A program made the translations under genes and the position numbers. Positions 35,466-45,322 of a stretch of 64,000 nucleotides of DNA are shown one piece after another. Source of the DNA: CAYLHF01 sp964383365 (GTDB lineage: Bacteria; Bacteroidota; Rhodothermia; Rhodothermales; UBA10348); contig CAYLHF010000005.1 in NCBI GenBank assembly GCA_964383365.1, forward strand, positions 62,001 through 126,000, read 5' to 3'. Every line of letters starts with the position of its first letter. Position 1 is the first letter of the stretch. The notes beneath the pieces are model-generated. The model ran no database searches and was not told the origin of the DNA. It saw nothing but the letters and a program-made list of their open reading frames with translations.

Positions 35466-35607
35466 GGCTGCAGGCCTCACCGTTGGTTTCGGGTCCGGGA
35501 AATATACTCGTTCGACCACTCATTCGCGCATGGCGCCTCGTCAGTCGATGACTCGTGTTTACCCTGTCCCCGCTGCGCGTGGACACGGGTTCAAATGCTC
35601 GGTAACG

Positions 35608-35650
35608 TAAGAAGGCTCCGGGGGACCGTTGTCCCCCCGGAGCCTTCTTA
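35608..35650 (-). terminator. Terminator after tRNA-Glu
   Basis: A very long stem of TAAGAAGGCTCCGGGGGAC (35608-35626) with its complement at 35631-35650, one unpaired C and a 4-base loop. On the minus strand it starts directly after the tRNA-Glu and ends in TTCTTA. The nearly symmetrical A/T ends allow action in both directions. Confidence 0.85.
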
Positions 35651-35651
35651 G

Positions 35652-35724
35652 TAGCGCGTACGGGATTTGAACCCGTGTTACCGCCGTGAAAGGGCGGCGT
35701 CCTAAACCCCTAGACGAACGCGCC
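35652..35724 (-). tRNA. tRNA-Glu (UUC)
   Basis: 73 bases fold as a cloverleaf: acceptor GGCGCGT/ACGCGCT (with a G-U first pair), anticodon stem CCGCC/GGCGG with loop CTTTCAC giving anticodon UUC, and T arm with GGTTCAAATCC. The CCA end is not encoded. It is followed by a strong terminator. Confidence 0.95.
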
Positions 35725-35777
35725 ATGGGAATACGTACCATACAGGATTGTGCTCGACGCCGTCATCCCGTAAGAAA

Positions 35778-35803
35778 GAGGCCGAATCAATTGGTCCGGC
35801 CTC
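35778..35803 (-). terminator. Terminator after tRNA-His
   Basis: GAGGCCG (35778-35784) pairs with CGGCCTC (35797-35803). On the minus strand the stem is followed by TTTCTT. It lies between the two tRNAs and indicates that they are separate transcripts. Confidence 0.75.
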
Positions 35804-35808
35804 GATGG

Positions 35809-35883
35809 GGTGACCGAGGGGAATTGAACCCCCGACCTCCAGGGCCACAACCTGGCGCTCTAACCGACTGAGCTACGGTCACC
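35809..35883 (-). tRNA. tRNA-His (GUG)
   Basis: 75 bases fold as a cloverleaf with an eight-pair acceptor, including the G-1:C73 pair that identifies tRNA-His. The anticodon stem is CCAGG/CCTGG with loop TTGTGGC, anticodon GUG. The T arm has GGTTCAATTCC. CCA is not encoded. Confidence 0.95.
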
Positions 35884-36029
35884 ATTTTGGTACAGAACAG
35901 AAATATACCCCGATACTCGTACTTCGGGCAACATCTAGGGAAGTGAAGTTTCGGTTTACAGGCGACGGTCGTTCGCGTGTCGTCGCTGAGGAAATACCCT
36001 ACAATCCCGGGCATCCAGTTCATCCCGGT

Positions 36030-38381
36030 CTACCGGATGACCGCGATTTTTCCTCGGGCTGCACCTTCTCCTGCCTTTCCAACCGCCACGACGAGATAGA
36101 TTCCAGAGTCCACGAGGTCTCCACGTTCATCCCTACCGTCCCAGGTGACACGTCCACCCCGCCCGGAAATTCGTCGAACGAGAGAGCCGGAGACTGTCAC
36201 GATCCGGATGTCCGTCTCCTCCACGAGTCCCTGTATCGATACGTCCGGCGAAAGTCCATTTTCTATCCTGACAGGATTTGGAAATACGAACAGATCCTCT
36301 GCCGTCTTTGACGGCGCGACAGCATCGCTCCCGAATGAAATTAATCCGGTTTCTGTTGAGAAGAAGACACGACCCGAGACATCATCTACGGCAATCGAGA
36401 GGATCACGTCGGACAACAACGGAGAATTGTCCCTCGTGAAGTGTTCGACCGGAGCATAACCACCTTCGACCGATTCGACGAGCCACGCGCCGTCGTTTGT
36501 CGCGAACCAGATTCGATTTGCCGGGTCAACAGCCACATCATTTATCGTCAACCCGAATAACATGAACGTACCCAGGGAACGGTCTGCCCATTGTGGCCAT
36601 ATCGCTGTCGCCGATCCATCGCGAGCAACGACGCCTGTGTTTACGAAGTAGGCCGGTCCGCTCTCGGTTCCGACCCATACCAGACCATCTCTATCCTCGG
36701 CTACTGACGTCACACCAATTGCCGGTAGTCCCTGTCCCGCACCCCCTTTGTTTCCAAAAAACTGAAATTGATCGTCGGTAGCCAGTGCCGGATCGCCGGT
36801 CTCCAGAACCATCACACCGATCGATCGATTGAAGTCATTTTCATCCCGGATAATGATCCATTTCTCGTCGAACGAATCGTTGAAAATTCGACCGTAAGCG
36901 GTGGACCGACTCGATAGACCGTCTCCGATTTGCGGGCCAAACGCCTGCCAGTCACCATTCACCGTTCTTCTGTGGAGCGGAAATCCGGAGCCCCGGGTCG
37001 TGACCCACAGATTCCCATCGGAGTCCGAATCGAGTCCTCCAACGATCACGAATGAACTCGTCCCTGTCGCCGGTCGTAGCGATGAATTCCCCGGACCATA
37101 CAGTACAACTTCTCCGTCTGGCGATACGCTGGCTACACCACTCCCTTCCGATCCTGCCCAGCCCATCCCGGACGCATCGGCGTGTACCCGGGTAAACCGG
37201 GATGTACCACTCAGTTCTGTATTGAAATGGGTCGAGAATGTCGTCCACCCACCGGTTGGATCGAACCGATGGAAACCCGTGTTGGCTGCCGAGGCCCCTC
37301 CCGCCCAGAGCGTTCCTGCCTCATCGATATCCAGGTCAGTGAACACGCCTTCGAACGGACCTGCCGGGATGACTGTAAATTCAGGGTTTATCTGTGTATC
37401 TGTCGCTGACGGAGAGGGCGCGGAAACGAGTCCACCCTCCAGATCTCCTACCCAGAACGTCGTCCCGGAGATGGGAAGAACGGACGTTGGATCCTGCAAT
37501 CCAGCTATGGAGACAATCCTGGTCTGTCCACCCGGTTCGACCACGATCAATCGGAATCGCTCAACGCCGATGAGTCGATTCTGGCTTGTACGGAGTTGGG
37601 TCACCGCCTCCGAGGTCACAAACAGGCGGGAAAACGTTCCATTCAGTTCCCGTTTATAGAGGTCCGAGACCGTACCTACAAACAGGCTCCCTTCGAAAAA
37701 TTGAACGGATAATACCCCGGTGGCCGTCACCGGGAGCCCGATTCGCTCGTTTGTCCACTGTGTGGGATCCTGAAGATTGGTGGTATGAACCGGTGCGTGA
37801 GCTATTCCGTCTTCGGTGGCAGCCCAGAAATTGAGTATCCCGGATTGATCGGGTCCGACCGTCACGTCGTGTACCGCGGTGGCGGCCGTATTCGTCCCCA
37901 GTCTGGTGTATGAATCCCTGACTTCAAGCTTGACAGGGTCGAAGACAACGATCCCGAAGTTCGTCGATATCAGAAGCGAATCTCCTCGAACACTGATACG
38001 ATTGATCCCCCGGGCAGAAAACTGCGATGCCCGTTCGATGTCGCGAAACGAATCAACTTTACGACTTCCCCAGTCAATCCTGTCCAGGGTTCCATCTCCA
38101 TAGCCGATCCAGGTCTGCGATCGACGTGGATCAACGGCGACCGTACGGGCGTCGACGCCATGAAGACCCTCCGCGACTGTGAAGCGGTCTATTTCTCCGC
38201 CGGAAACGGTGTATCGATAGACGCCTCCGCGGGTGGCTATCCAGAGCACATCGGGCGTCCCATCGAGGGCCTGAACCTGTCTGAAAGACGTGTGTGATGT
38301 CCAACCCGGTGTCTGCGCTGCAATCGGAGCGTCTGACGTTGCAAGAATCAGAATAGCCGTAACCACCCGAATGGATATCAT
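36030..38381 (-). CDS. porZ: PorZ-like beta-propeller protein with type IX secretion sorting domain
   Basis: Secreted cell-surface protein of about 783 residues. PorZ works with the PorU sortase to deliver anionic LPS for attachment of type IX cargo. The signal peptide starts at ATG 38381 (MISIRVVTAILILA). Two seven-bladed propellers built of Reg_prop-type repeats follow, with LWIATRGGVYRYTVSGG, TWIGYGDGTLDRID and STNFGIVVFDP. The end reads FVFPNPVRIENG...SGIYLVVAVG, the type A sorting tail. Length and repeat order match PorZ, though other propeller proteins share parts. Earlier ATGs (38390, 38492, 38525) give an over-long leader. The PHP gene ends just upstream at 38492. Confidence 0.72.
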   Translation of the reverse strand: MISIRVVTAILILATSDAPIAAQTPGWTSHTSFRQVQALDGTPDVLWIATRGGVYRYTVSGGEIDRFTVAEGLHGVDARTVAVDPRRSQTWIGYGDGTLDRIDWGSRKVDSFRDIERASQFSARGINRISVRGDSLLISTNFGIVVFDPVKLEVRDSYTRLGTNTAATAVHDVTVGPDQSGILNFWAATEDGIAHAPVHTTNLQDPTQWTNERIGLPVTATGVLSVQFFEGSLFVGTVSDLYKRELNGTFSRLFVTSEAVTQLRTSQNRLIGVERFRLIVVEPGGQTRIVSIAGLQDPTSVLPISGTTFWVGDLEGGLVSAPSPSATDTQINPEFTVIPAGPFEGVFTDLDIDEAGTLWAGGASAANTGFHRFDPTGGWTTFSTHFNTELSGTSRFTRVHADASGMGWAGSEGSGVASVSPDGEVVLYGPGNSSLRPATGTSSFVIVGGLDSDSDGNLWVTTRGSGFPLHRRTVNGDWQAFGPQIGDGLSSRSTAYGRIFNDSFDEKWIIIRDENDFNRSIGVMVLETGDPALATDDQFQFFGNKGGAGQGLPAIGVTSVAEDRDGLVWVGTESGPAYFVNTGVVARDGSATAIWPQWADRSLGTFMLFGLTINDVAVDPANRIWFATNDGAWLVESVEGGYAPVEHFTRDNSPLLSDVILSIAVDDVSGRVFFSTETGLISFGSDAVAPSKTAEDLFVFPNPVRIENGLSPDVSIQGLVEETDIRIVTVSGSLVRRISGRGGRVTWDGRDERGDLVDSGIYLVVAVGKAGEGAARGKIAVIR

Positions 38382-38491
38382 TCCACCCATTCGATCCGCG
38401 CAAACGGACGCCTTAGAAAACTTCCTCAAGAACGAAAAACCGGTGTTCAATGCTTCTATCGTAGAATGTTGACGGCAAACGCGAGTCTTCA

Positions 38492-39322
38492 TTATAAGGT
38501 CCACTTCTGACTCAGAAAACGCCATTCGGCTTCGTTCATCCCTATGATTCCCAATCGATCGTCGTCACTTGCTCTCCATCCATGATAATCAGAACCTCCG
38601 GTGATGTCGAGGTCATATTTTTTTGCCAACGTCGAATAATACCCCTCCAGCATGTCGTCATGACATGGATGATGAACCTCCACGGCATCTATCCCCGAGG
38701 CGATCAGATCGATCACTATTCGATGATCCATCATGTGTCCGGGGTGTGCAATCGAGAGTTTCCCGCCGGCAGCGTGAACGGTACGAATCACTTCCCTGGC
38801 CCCGGGAAGGCGACGGGGAATGAATGTCTGCGTATCCTCAACGAGGTACTTTTCGAATGCTTCCTGCATGGAACTCGCAACCCCGGCATCCACCAGAAGT
38901 CGCGCCAGATGGGGCCGCGTCGAAAGATCTCCTGATCTGCATCGGTTCTCCGCGTCTTCTGCAACCCGGAGACCACACTCCCTGAAACGTCGGATAAAGT
39001 CAAGGGACCTTTCAATTCGCCGCTTTCCCATGTCGTCGAGAAAATCTCCCAACGCCGGATCATCAGCATCAAACCCGTAGGCCAGCAGGTGCACCTCTGT
39101 CGGCCCCACACCGGAACTGATCTCAACCCCGCTGACCGATACCAGCCCCATTTCGTCGCAAACACTCCTGACCTCTGCCTGGGCAGAAATGGTATCATGA
39201 TCCGTCACCGAGATCGCCTGAAGACCTCGTGCTGCAGCCCGCCTCACCACTTCCGACGGGGAGTGCGAACCGTCCGAGTGATTTGAGTGTATATGAAGAT
39301 CTGCCGTGATCATGTCATCCAT
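38492..39322 (-). CDS. PHP-domain phosphoesterase
   Basis: Metal-dependent cytoplasmic phosphatase of 276 residues, of the TrpH/YciV type that hydrolyses nucleoside 3',5'-bisphosphates or short RNA 5' ends. The metal ligands are visible: ADLHIHSNHSDGSHSP at the N-terminus, SVTDHDTISA, GVEISSG, LSIAHPGHMMD and GGSDYHGW. It is divergent from the HIT protein. NrnA, another enzyme that can dephosphorylate pAp, is at 51572-52657. Confidence 0.92.
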   Translation of the reverse strand: MDDMITADLHIHSNHSDGSHSPSEVVRRAAARGLQAISVTDHDTISAQAEVRSVCDEMGLVSVSGVEISSGVGPTEVHLLAYGFDADDPALGDFLDDMGKRRIERSLDFIRRFRECGLRVAEDAENRCRSGDLSTRPHLARLLVDAGVASSMQEAFEKYLVEDTQTFIPRRLPGAREVIRTVHAAGGKLSIAHPGHMMDHRIVIDLIASGIDAVEVHHPCHDDMLEGYYSTLAKKYDLDITGGSDYHGWRASDDDRLGIIGMNEAEWRFLSQKWTL

Positions 39323-39380
39323 ATGCCGATCAATAGTACCTTCGGGTGCTACCCACGATTAACGTACCGGATCCAATACA

Positions 39381-39887
39381 ATGAGGCGTCTCTGGAGTCC
39401 CTGGCGGGCCGCGCACATCGAAGCGGTCCCTGTCGATGAGGCGAACGTGCGTTCGATTTTCTCGGAGCTCGCAGCCGAAACGGAGGACGAGAAAAATTTC
39501 ATTCTGTACCGGGGGGCGCATTTGTTTGTGATTATGAATCTGTATCCCTACAACAACGGTCATCTGCTCATTATACCCTATCGAGAGGTCGACGAGTTCA
39601 CCTCGCTGTCGTCGGAGGAGCAGACGGAAATGATCCGCCTCGTGGACCAGTCCATCACGTGGCTTAAAGACGCGCTGGCCCCGGACGGATTCAATGTTGG
39701 AATGAATCTCGGGGTCGCCGGAGGAGCTGGCATCCCGAAACACGTACACATGCACGTCGTACCGCGGTGGTCTGCCGACACAAACTTTATGGCGGTAACG
39801 GCGGAAACAAAAGTCATCCCGGAAGCTGTCGAAGATACCTACAGAAAACTGAGAAGAGTCATCGTTGAGAGCAGTTCAAACGAATAG
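39381..39887 (+). CDS. HIT-family nucleotide hydrolase/transferase
   Basis: The 168-residue product has the histidine triad KHVHMHVVPRW (about 118-128) and the upstream NLYPYNNGHLLIIP, the layout of Ap4A-phosphorylase/HIT-like enzymes that act on dinucleoside polyphosphates or nucleotidyl adducts. The last 23 bases overlap the start of the next gene. The N-terminus MRRLWSPWRAAHIEA is typical of the subgroup. Confidence 0.93.
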   Translation: MRRLWSPWRAAHIEAVPVDEANVRSIFSELAAETEDEKNFILYRGAHLFVIMNLYPYNNGHLLIIPYREVDEFTSLSSEEQTEMIRLVDQSITWLKDALAPDGFNVGMNLGVAGGAGIPKHVHMHVVPRWSADTNFMAVTAETKVIPEAVEDTYRKLRRVIVESSSNE

Positions 39888-40962
39888 TACCATTGTAGAA
39901 GACGACGTCTCTGATGCCCCTGCCCGGGTTGCTCAGGAGCCTTCTATTTCGTTTCGATCGATACTGTGGCCCATCATTCTGGGCCTCGGCGTGTTATCGG
40001 TCATCGGTTATTTCACGTTCGAACCCCGGGCGTTCGAACAGATGATGGAGTCACTTAATCCCTGGATTATGTCGGCTGCCCTCGGAAGTGTCGGACTTCG
40101 CATTCTGATGGGAGGATGGCGCCTCAGTTTTGTCTCCCATGGGAAACTGTCGTTTCGGGGAGGTATCAAGGGACAGCTTGCGTGGGACTTCGCCTCGAAC
40201 ATCACGCCCTCCCTCGTCGGTGGCGCGCCGATCGCGGCCTACTACATTGCCAGAAGCACCAACGAAAAATCAGATTCGCCGGTTCGGATGGGTGAAGTAA
40301 CGGCGTTTATGATGTTTATCATGCTCCTGGACCAGTCCTGGTTCGCCCTTTCCGTCCCCGTCATCCTGGTGACAGCAACATTCATGGACGTGATCCCGTC
40401 GAGTGCCGGCTCTGTCGGCATGATCACGGCCGTTGTCTACTTTATCATGTTCATGGGATGGACGGGGCTGTTTGCCTACGGAACACTCTTCCGCCCGCAC
40501 CTGCTCGGTCGCGTGGTAGACACGGTCTGCCGCCTACCCTTTCTCCGGCATTTCCGGGAACGGGTACAGTCTGAAATGGGAGAATACGCGAGCCGGGCCG
40601 GTCATATTCGGTCTCAGCCCATCTCGTTCTTCGTTCGCGGCCTCCTGCTGACGGGCGCCACCTGGATGGCTCGTTACATTCTGGTAGTCTTCATCGTCTG
40701 GAGCATCTTTCCCGATGTAGATCAACTCCTCCTCTTCCTGCGCTCCATGGCTATGACCGTGGGCTCGCTCGTGATGCCCACTCCGGGAGGCGCGGGAGGA
40801 GTGGAAGGGTTGTATGTACTGTTTTTCAAATCCATGATGCCGACTGCGTTTCTTGCGCCAACACTTTTCGCATGGAGACTCCTCGGCTACTATATCTTCC
40901 TGGCCTTCGGGGTGCTGCTGTCCACCCGGCACGTGCAGCGGTCCATTCGAAAAAAGGATTAG
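39865..40962 (+). CDS. Lysylphosphatidylglycerol-synthase-type (UPF0104) membrane protein
   Basis: Integral inner-membrane protein of 365 residues with about eight helices and motifs of the flippase-like UPF0104/LPG_synthase_TM family, such as GGAPIAAYYIAR and MPTPGGAGGVEGLY. Members translocate or transfer lipids. There is no in-frame ATG until residue 69, so it most likely begins at TTG 39865, overlapping the HIT gene by 23 bases with a GAGAAG-like site upstream. This suggests translational coupling. The lipid handled is unknown. Confidence 0.85.
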   Translation: MRAVQTNSTIVEDDVSDAPARVAQEPSISFRSILWPIILGLGVLSVIGYFTFEPRAFEQMMESLNPWIMSAALGSVGLRILMGGWRLSFVSHGKLSFRGGIKGQLAWDFASNITPSLVGGAPIAAYYIARSTNEKSDSPVRMGEVTAFMMFIMLLDQSWFALSVPVILVTATFMDVIPSSAGSVGMITAVVYFIMFMGWTGLFAYGTLFRPHLLGRVVDTVCRLPFLRHFRERVQSEMGEYASRAGHIRSQPISFFVRGLLLTGATWMARYILVVFIVWSIFPDVDQLLLFLRSMAMTVGSLVMPTPGGAGGVEGLYVLFFKSMMPTAFLAPTLFAWRLLGYYIFLAFGVLLSTRHVQRSIRKKD

Positions 40963-40986
40963 AACACGGTCAACCTCGCCTAGCCC

Positions 40987-42030
40987 ATGTCTGAGCCGGA
41001 CCTCTCCGTGGAACGCTTCGATCTGGATCGATTCGATTTTCGAAACGTCCACGCGGATATCCATTTTGCCACGGCCAGTGACCGGTATGCCGGTTGGATC
41101 AGACAGATCTACAGCGAAAACTGGACGCCCGCTATTAAATCCAGAAAGAGAACGCTGGGCGGGAAAAATTTCGAGGAACGAACGGTTCCGGTTGCGTCAG
41201 TGGGAGAATATTTTGATCATTTTGGAGCCCTCGAACTGGATTTTACATTTTATCGGACCCTGCTTGATTCCGAGGACAAGCCCACGAGTAACTACTTTGT
41301 TCTAGAGCAATACGCAGCATCTGCTCCGGACGGGGCCCGATTCATTCTGAAAGCACCGCGGCAGGTGACGGCCCGGACCTATCGACGATCGCGGAACGGA
41401 AAAACTGAATATGATACCAATCCGGACTATCTGGACAGCTCGATCTTCATGAATCGCTTCCTGATTCCGGCGCTGAAACTTCTCGGGTCCGGACTTTCCG
41501 GAGTGATATTCGAACAGGAGTATCAACGGAAGGCCGAATCTCCGTCGTCGGTCGAGTTCGTCAGACAATTGGATCGTTTCATGGACGGCATTGTCGACGA
41601 ACCCGGTATCCATTTCGAGATCAGATCCCCACACCTGCTCACGCGTCCTTACTTCGACTGGCTGGAATCCCGGGGGGCCGGTTCCGTATTCAGTCACTGG
41701 ACGTGGCTTCCACCGCTCTCAGAGCAACTCAGGCGTTCGGACCATCGATTCACATCGTCCAGCAAACAGGTGCTCATTCGGTTGCTGACTCCGCTCAGAA
41801 TGACCTACGCAAAAGCCTACGAACACGCGTCTCCATTCGACCGGCCGATTCCGGCTCTGTGTGAAACGCCGCAGGCCAGTCAGATGATTACCGATACGAC
41901 AACCATCGCCCTGGAGTCGCTCCGTCAGGATCGGGCGGTGACCATCATTTCCAATAACCGGGCGTGGGGGAATGCTCCTTCCCTGGCCCAGAAAGTGGCG
42001 CGCAGCATCCGAACCGAATTGGAACGGTAA
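40987..42030 (+). CDS. DUF72 family protein
   Basis: The 347-residue product matches the DUF72 TIM-barrel family, with DRYAGWIRQIYSENW, EYFDHFGALELDFTFYRTL and the C-terminal AWGNAPSLAQKV. The family is widespread, and no biochemical function is agreed. The start ATG at 40987 lies 24 bases after the flippase-like gene, so co-transcription is likely. It converges on the cupin gene. Length is somewhat above the typical 240-300. Confidence 0.9.
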   Translation: MSEPDLSVERFDLDRFDFRNVHADIHFATASDRYAGWIRQIYSENWTPAIKSRKRTLGGKNFEERTVPVASVGEYFDHFGALELDFTFYRTLLDSEDKPTSNYFVLEQYAASAPDGARFILKAPRQVTARTYRRSRNGKTEYDTNPDYLDSSIFMNRFLIPALKLLGSGLSGVIFEQEYQRKAESPSSVEFVRQLDRFMDGIVDEPGIHFEIRSPHLLTRPYFDWLESRGAGSVFSHWTWLPPLSEQLRRSDHRFTSSSKQVLIRLLTPLRMTYAKAYEHASPFDRPIPALCETPQASQMITDTTTIALESLRQDRAVTIISNNRAWGNAPSLAQKVARSIRTELER

Positions 42031-42107
42031 CCCGGGTCGAACGGCCCGAACACCGGTGTGAAACCACGCGGGATGAGTATCCGTGTCCGCAGCAGCGCTG
42101 ACCGACC

Positions 42108-42455
42108 CTACGCCCTTCCGTAGTCGTCTTCCAGCCGAATAATATCATCCTCTTCGCACCGACCGAGCTGGGTTTCGATGATAATGAGCTCTTCCGTACC
42201 ATCATTCTGTATACGATGTACTCCACCGATCGGGATGAATACCGTATCACCTGATTTCACCCGTTTATCCTCGGCATCCAGCGTAAACACGCCCTCTCCG
42301 TTTACAATCACCCAGTGTTCGGCTCTGTGTGCGTGTTTCTGAAGGGAAAGCCGCTCTCCGGGATGCACAAGAATGCGTTTAAGCCGGTATCCGTCTTCAT
42401 TCAGATACTCTTCCCATCGCCCCCACGGCCGGTTATCTGCGTCAATCCAATTCAT
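42108..42455 (-). CDS. Mannose-6-phosphate isomerase type II-like cupin
   Basis: A 115-residue single cupin with the pattern WGRWEEYLNEDGYRLKRILV, QKHAHRAEHWVIV (metal His pair) and GDTVFIPIGGVHRI, as in the C-terminal domain of bifunctional mannose-1-phosphate guanylyltransferase/PMI. As an isolated domain it may isomerise mannose-6-phosphate or only bind sugar. No sugar nucleotide genes are beside it. Confidence 0.85.
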   Translation of the reverse strand: MNWIDADNRPWGRWEEYLNEDGYRLKRILVHPGERLSLQKHAHRAEHWVIVNGEGVFTLDAEDKRVKSGDTVFIPIGGVHRIQNDGTEELIIIETQLGRCEEDDIIRLEDDYGRA

Positions 42456-42509
42456 CAGGTTATGTGCTCATCAGTCATATAAAGGGGAACACTCACGTGT
42501 CCCGTCAAG

Positions 42510-44563
42510 CTACGATGCAACCAGGCCGGCAGCAGCGTCATCAGCAGACTTTCCGAACAGGCGCAGTCCTCCGATCAGTACGATGACTCNNNNNNNNNNN
42601 NNNNNNNNNNNNNNNNNNNNNNNNNNNNNNNNNNNNNNNNNNNNNNNNNNNNNNNNNNNNNNNNNNNNNNNNNNNNNNNNNNNNNNNNNGCGTCATCAGC
42701 AGACTTTCCGAACAGGCGCAGTCCTCCGATCAGTACGATGACTCCGAGAATCAGAGAGAGATACCACGGAAAACCGAATCCGGTCGGAATCGTCCCGATG
42801 ACCACACCGACCGTTCCCACGAAGAGGGCATACGGAAGCTGGGTTCGGACGTGATCCATGTGGTCGCATCCGGACGCCATAGACGACAGAATCGTCGTAT
42901 CGGAGATAGGAGAACAATGATCGCCCCAGACTGAACCGGCGAGAATACAGGCAACCGTCGAGTGCAGGATATAGTAGTCTGACGCTGCGGTCATTCCATT
43001 GGTCGACATGACCGCCCAGGCCAGTGGCAATACGAGAGGAAGCAGGATTCCCATGGTTCCCCAACTGGAACCCGTCGCAAACGCGGTCGCCGCCGCGAGA
43101 ACAAAAACGATTGCAGGGACAAATCCGGGGTTCAACTTATCTCCGAGCACGGTCACCAGATAATCAGCCGTATGCAGCACGTCGGTCACCGAAGACAGCG
43201 ACCAGGCGAGAACCAGAATAATCATCGCAAACATCATCCCCTTCAGACCTCCGTACCAGGCCTCAACGATCTCTCCAACGGTCAGAATACGCTGAAACGT
43301 CGTCAGCGTCGCAGCAGTTATTACACCCAGGAGCGATGCCCACATGAGGGCCTTGTAGGAATCGGCAGAACCGATGATCTCCCGGATTGTGTCTCCCGTA
43401 CCGGTGGCATAGAGTCCTGCCAACACCCCACCGATGAGCACCAACACGGGTAGGATGGCGTTGATCATGCGATGTGGCTTACCCTCCTTGGGAGCCATCT
43501 CTTCTCCCGATGCAATCGACTGGTCGACGCTCGCATCGGGAGCAAGCACCTGACCGGTCGAACGGGCTCTCAATTCAGCCTTGTACATCGGACCAAAATC
43601 TCTACGTGAATACGCCACGGCGAACACAAAGAAGACGGCAAGAAGCGGGTAGAAGCTATAGGGAATCGACGCAAGAAAGAGACCATAGGCAGAAGCATCC
43701 ACGGTCGGCATCGCTTCGAGTGCTGTCCCGATCAGTCCGACTTCGTACCCGATCCATGTCGTCACAAATGCAACGCAGGATACCGGAGCTGCGGTCGAGT
43801 CGACGATATACGCCAGCTTTTCTCTTGAAATATGCAGACGGTCCGTGACCGGGCGCATCGTGTTACCGACGACGAGCGAGTTGGCGTAATCGTCAAAGAA
43901 AATGGCTACACCGAGCGCTCCCGCGGCCAACTGACCGCGCTTGGGCGAACTGGCCCACTTCACGATCTGATTGACGACCCCCTGCATGCCGCCATTCTTG
44001 GAAATAATGCCCACCATACCCCCGATCATGAACGAAAACAGGATGATAGCCGCCTTGCTCGGATCCGAGAGCGACCGAAGGACAAAGACCTCATACGTAT
44101 CGAGTAGTCCGGACCATGCACCATAGAACGAAAAGCCGACGGCGATGGTGGCCCCAACCCAGAGCCCCAGAAAAAGCGCCGGAACAACGCGCTTGAACGC
44201 GAGGGCGATGACGATTGCGATGAGCGGTGGAAGAATGGATAACCACCCGGGAATAGATCGGCTGTGCGCCTCGGCGACTGTCGTACCCGAACGGAGCAGC
44301 GATACCTCTGCTCGACCGGAGTGAGATGTCTTGATGTCACTGGCTATCCAATCTCCATCGTCCCCATCGGTCAACGGATAGACGGTGTCTCCGACGAGAA
44401 TCTGGTACGCGGCTATACCCAGCGTGTCACCCTCAGCGGTGACATGAACAGAAAAACCGACACCCGACAGGACCGTAGGCGGAGCAGTAACCTCGAATGT
44501 CTGAGCCAACGCCGACGGGATGGAGAGAAGAAGCAGAATGAGTCCGACCAAAGGACGTCGCAT
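42510..44563 (-). CDS. NhaC-family Na+/H+ antiporter with N-terminal exported domain
   Basis: Inner-membrane antiporter of the PF03553 group. The product starts with a signal peptide (MRRPLVGLILLLLSIPSALA). An about 85-residue Ig-like beta domain follows, then about twelve transmembrane segments (from WLSILPPLIAIVIALAF). Conserved regions include FFDDYANSLVVGNTMRP and ATGSSWGTMGILLPLVLPL. An assembly gap falls near the end. Removing the N and one 55-bp copy keeps the frame (155 bases lost, 633 codons left) and gives the stop at 42512-42510 with the tail DDAAAGLVAS. The exported domain is unusual for NhaC. Confidence 0.88.
42535..42744. other. Assembly gap 4 with 55-bp duplicated flanks, inside nhaC
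   Basis: One hundred N (42590-42689) with the same 55 bases on each side (42535-42589 and 42690-42744). Collapse to one copy restores the antiporter reading frame to its stop, so the gap is artificial and no sequence is likely to be missing. Confidence 0.9.
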
Positions 44564-44629
44564 AAAAAATATTGAGGTCAGTTAACGATGATTCAAGTTT
44601 TCCGAGTCGTTCCTGGACGTGAATACGTA

Positions 44630-45310
44630 CTAATTCGACGTACCAAAAATCCGATCGCCCGCGTCCCCGAGTCCGGGTCGGATATAGGCGTTCTCGTCGA
44701 GTTCTCTGTCAATAGACGCGGTCGTGATTTCTACCTCCGGGTACACCGACGATAACGTCCTGATCCCCTCAGGTGCGGCAACGAGACAGACAAAGGAGAA
44801 CAGTTTCGCTCCCCGGCGCTTGAGGTGCGAAATCGCCCCTACGGCGCTCCCTCCGGTCGCCAGCATCGGATCTACGACAATCACCCGGGCCGTCTCGAGG
44901 CCACCGGGAATATTGGAGTAGTAGTCGATCGGACGGTGCGTACTCTCATCCCGATACATTCCGAGGTGTCCAATCCTGGCTTCCGGGACGAATCGAACGA
45001 ATCCGTCGATCATACCCAGACCGGCCCGTAGAATCGGGACAACGATGATTTGCTCGTCGAGGACGACGCCATCGGTATCTTCGAGTGGGGTTGAAATCGT
45101 CTCGCTTCGTGTCCGAAGCCCCCTCAGAACCTCGTATGCAAGAATGGTAGATATATTGGACAGGGTGGTTCGGAACCGGCCATGTGGGGTGTCCCGCCTG
45201 CGCAGTATTGTCAAATCCCTCTTGAGGAGAGGATGATCTACGACGACAACCTTGCTGATTGCAGGGTCATCCTGGTCGGGATCATTCTCAGATGTGTCTG
45301 CTTCCGCCAT
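44630..45310 (-). CDS. upp: Uracil phosphoribosyltransferase
   Basis: Converts uracil and PRPP to UMP in pyrimidine salvage, cytoplasm. The 226-residue product has the PRPP loop VIVVDPMLATGGSAVGAI, VVPILRAGLGM and the C-terminal uracil-binding YIRPGLGDAGDRIFGT. It has an acidic 20-residue N-terminal extension relative to E. coli Upp. The stop lies 66 bases before the NhaC gene and its start 12 bases after the symporter gene, so all three may be one transcript. Confidence 0.95.
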   Translation of the reverse strand: MAEADTSENDPDQDDPAISKVVVVDHPLLKRDLTILRRRDTPHGRFRTTLSNISTILAYEVLRGLRTRSETISTPLEDTDGVVLDEQIIVVPILRAGLGMIDGFVRFVPEARIGHLGMYRDESTHRPIDYYSNIPGGLETARVIVVDPMLATGGSAVGAISHLKRRGAKLFSFVCLVAAPEGIRTLSSVYPEVEITTASIDRELDENAYIRPGLGDAGDRIFGTSN

Positions 45311-45322
45311 GACTTCCTCCGA

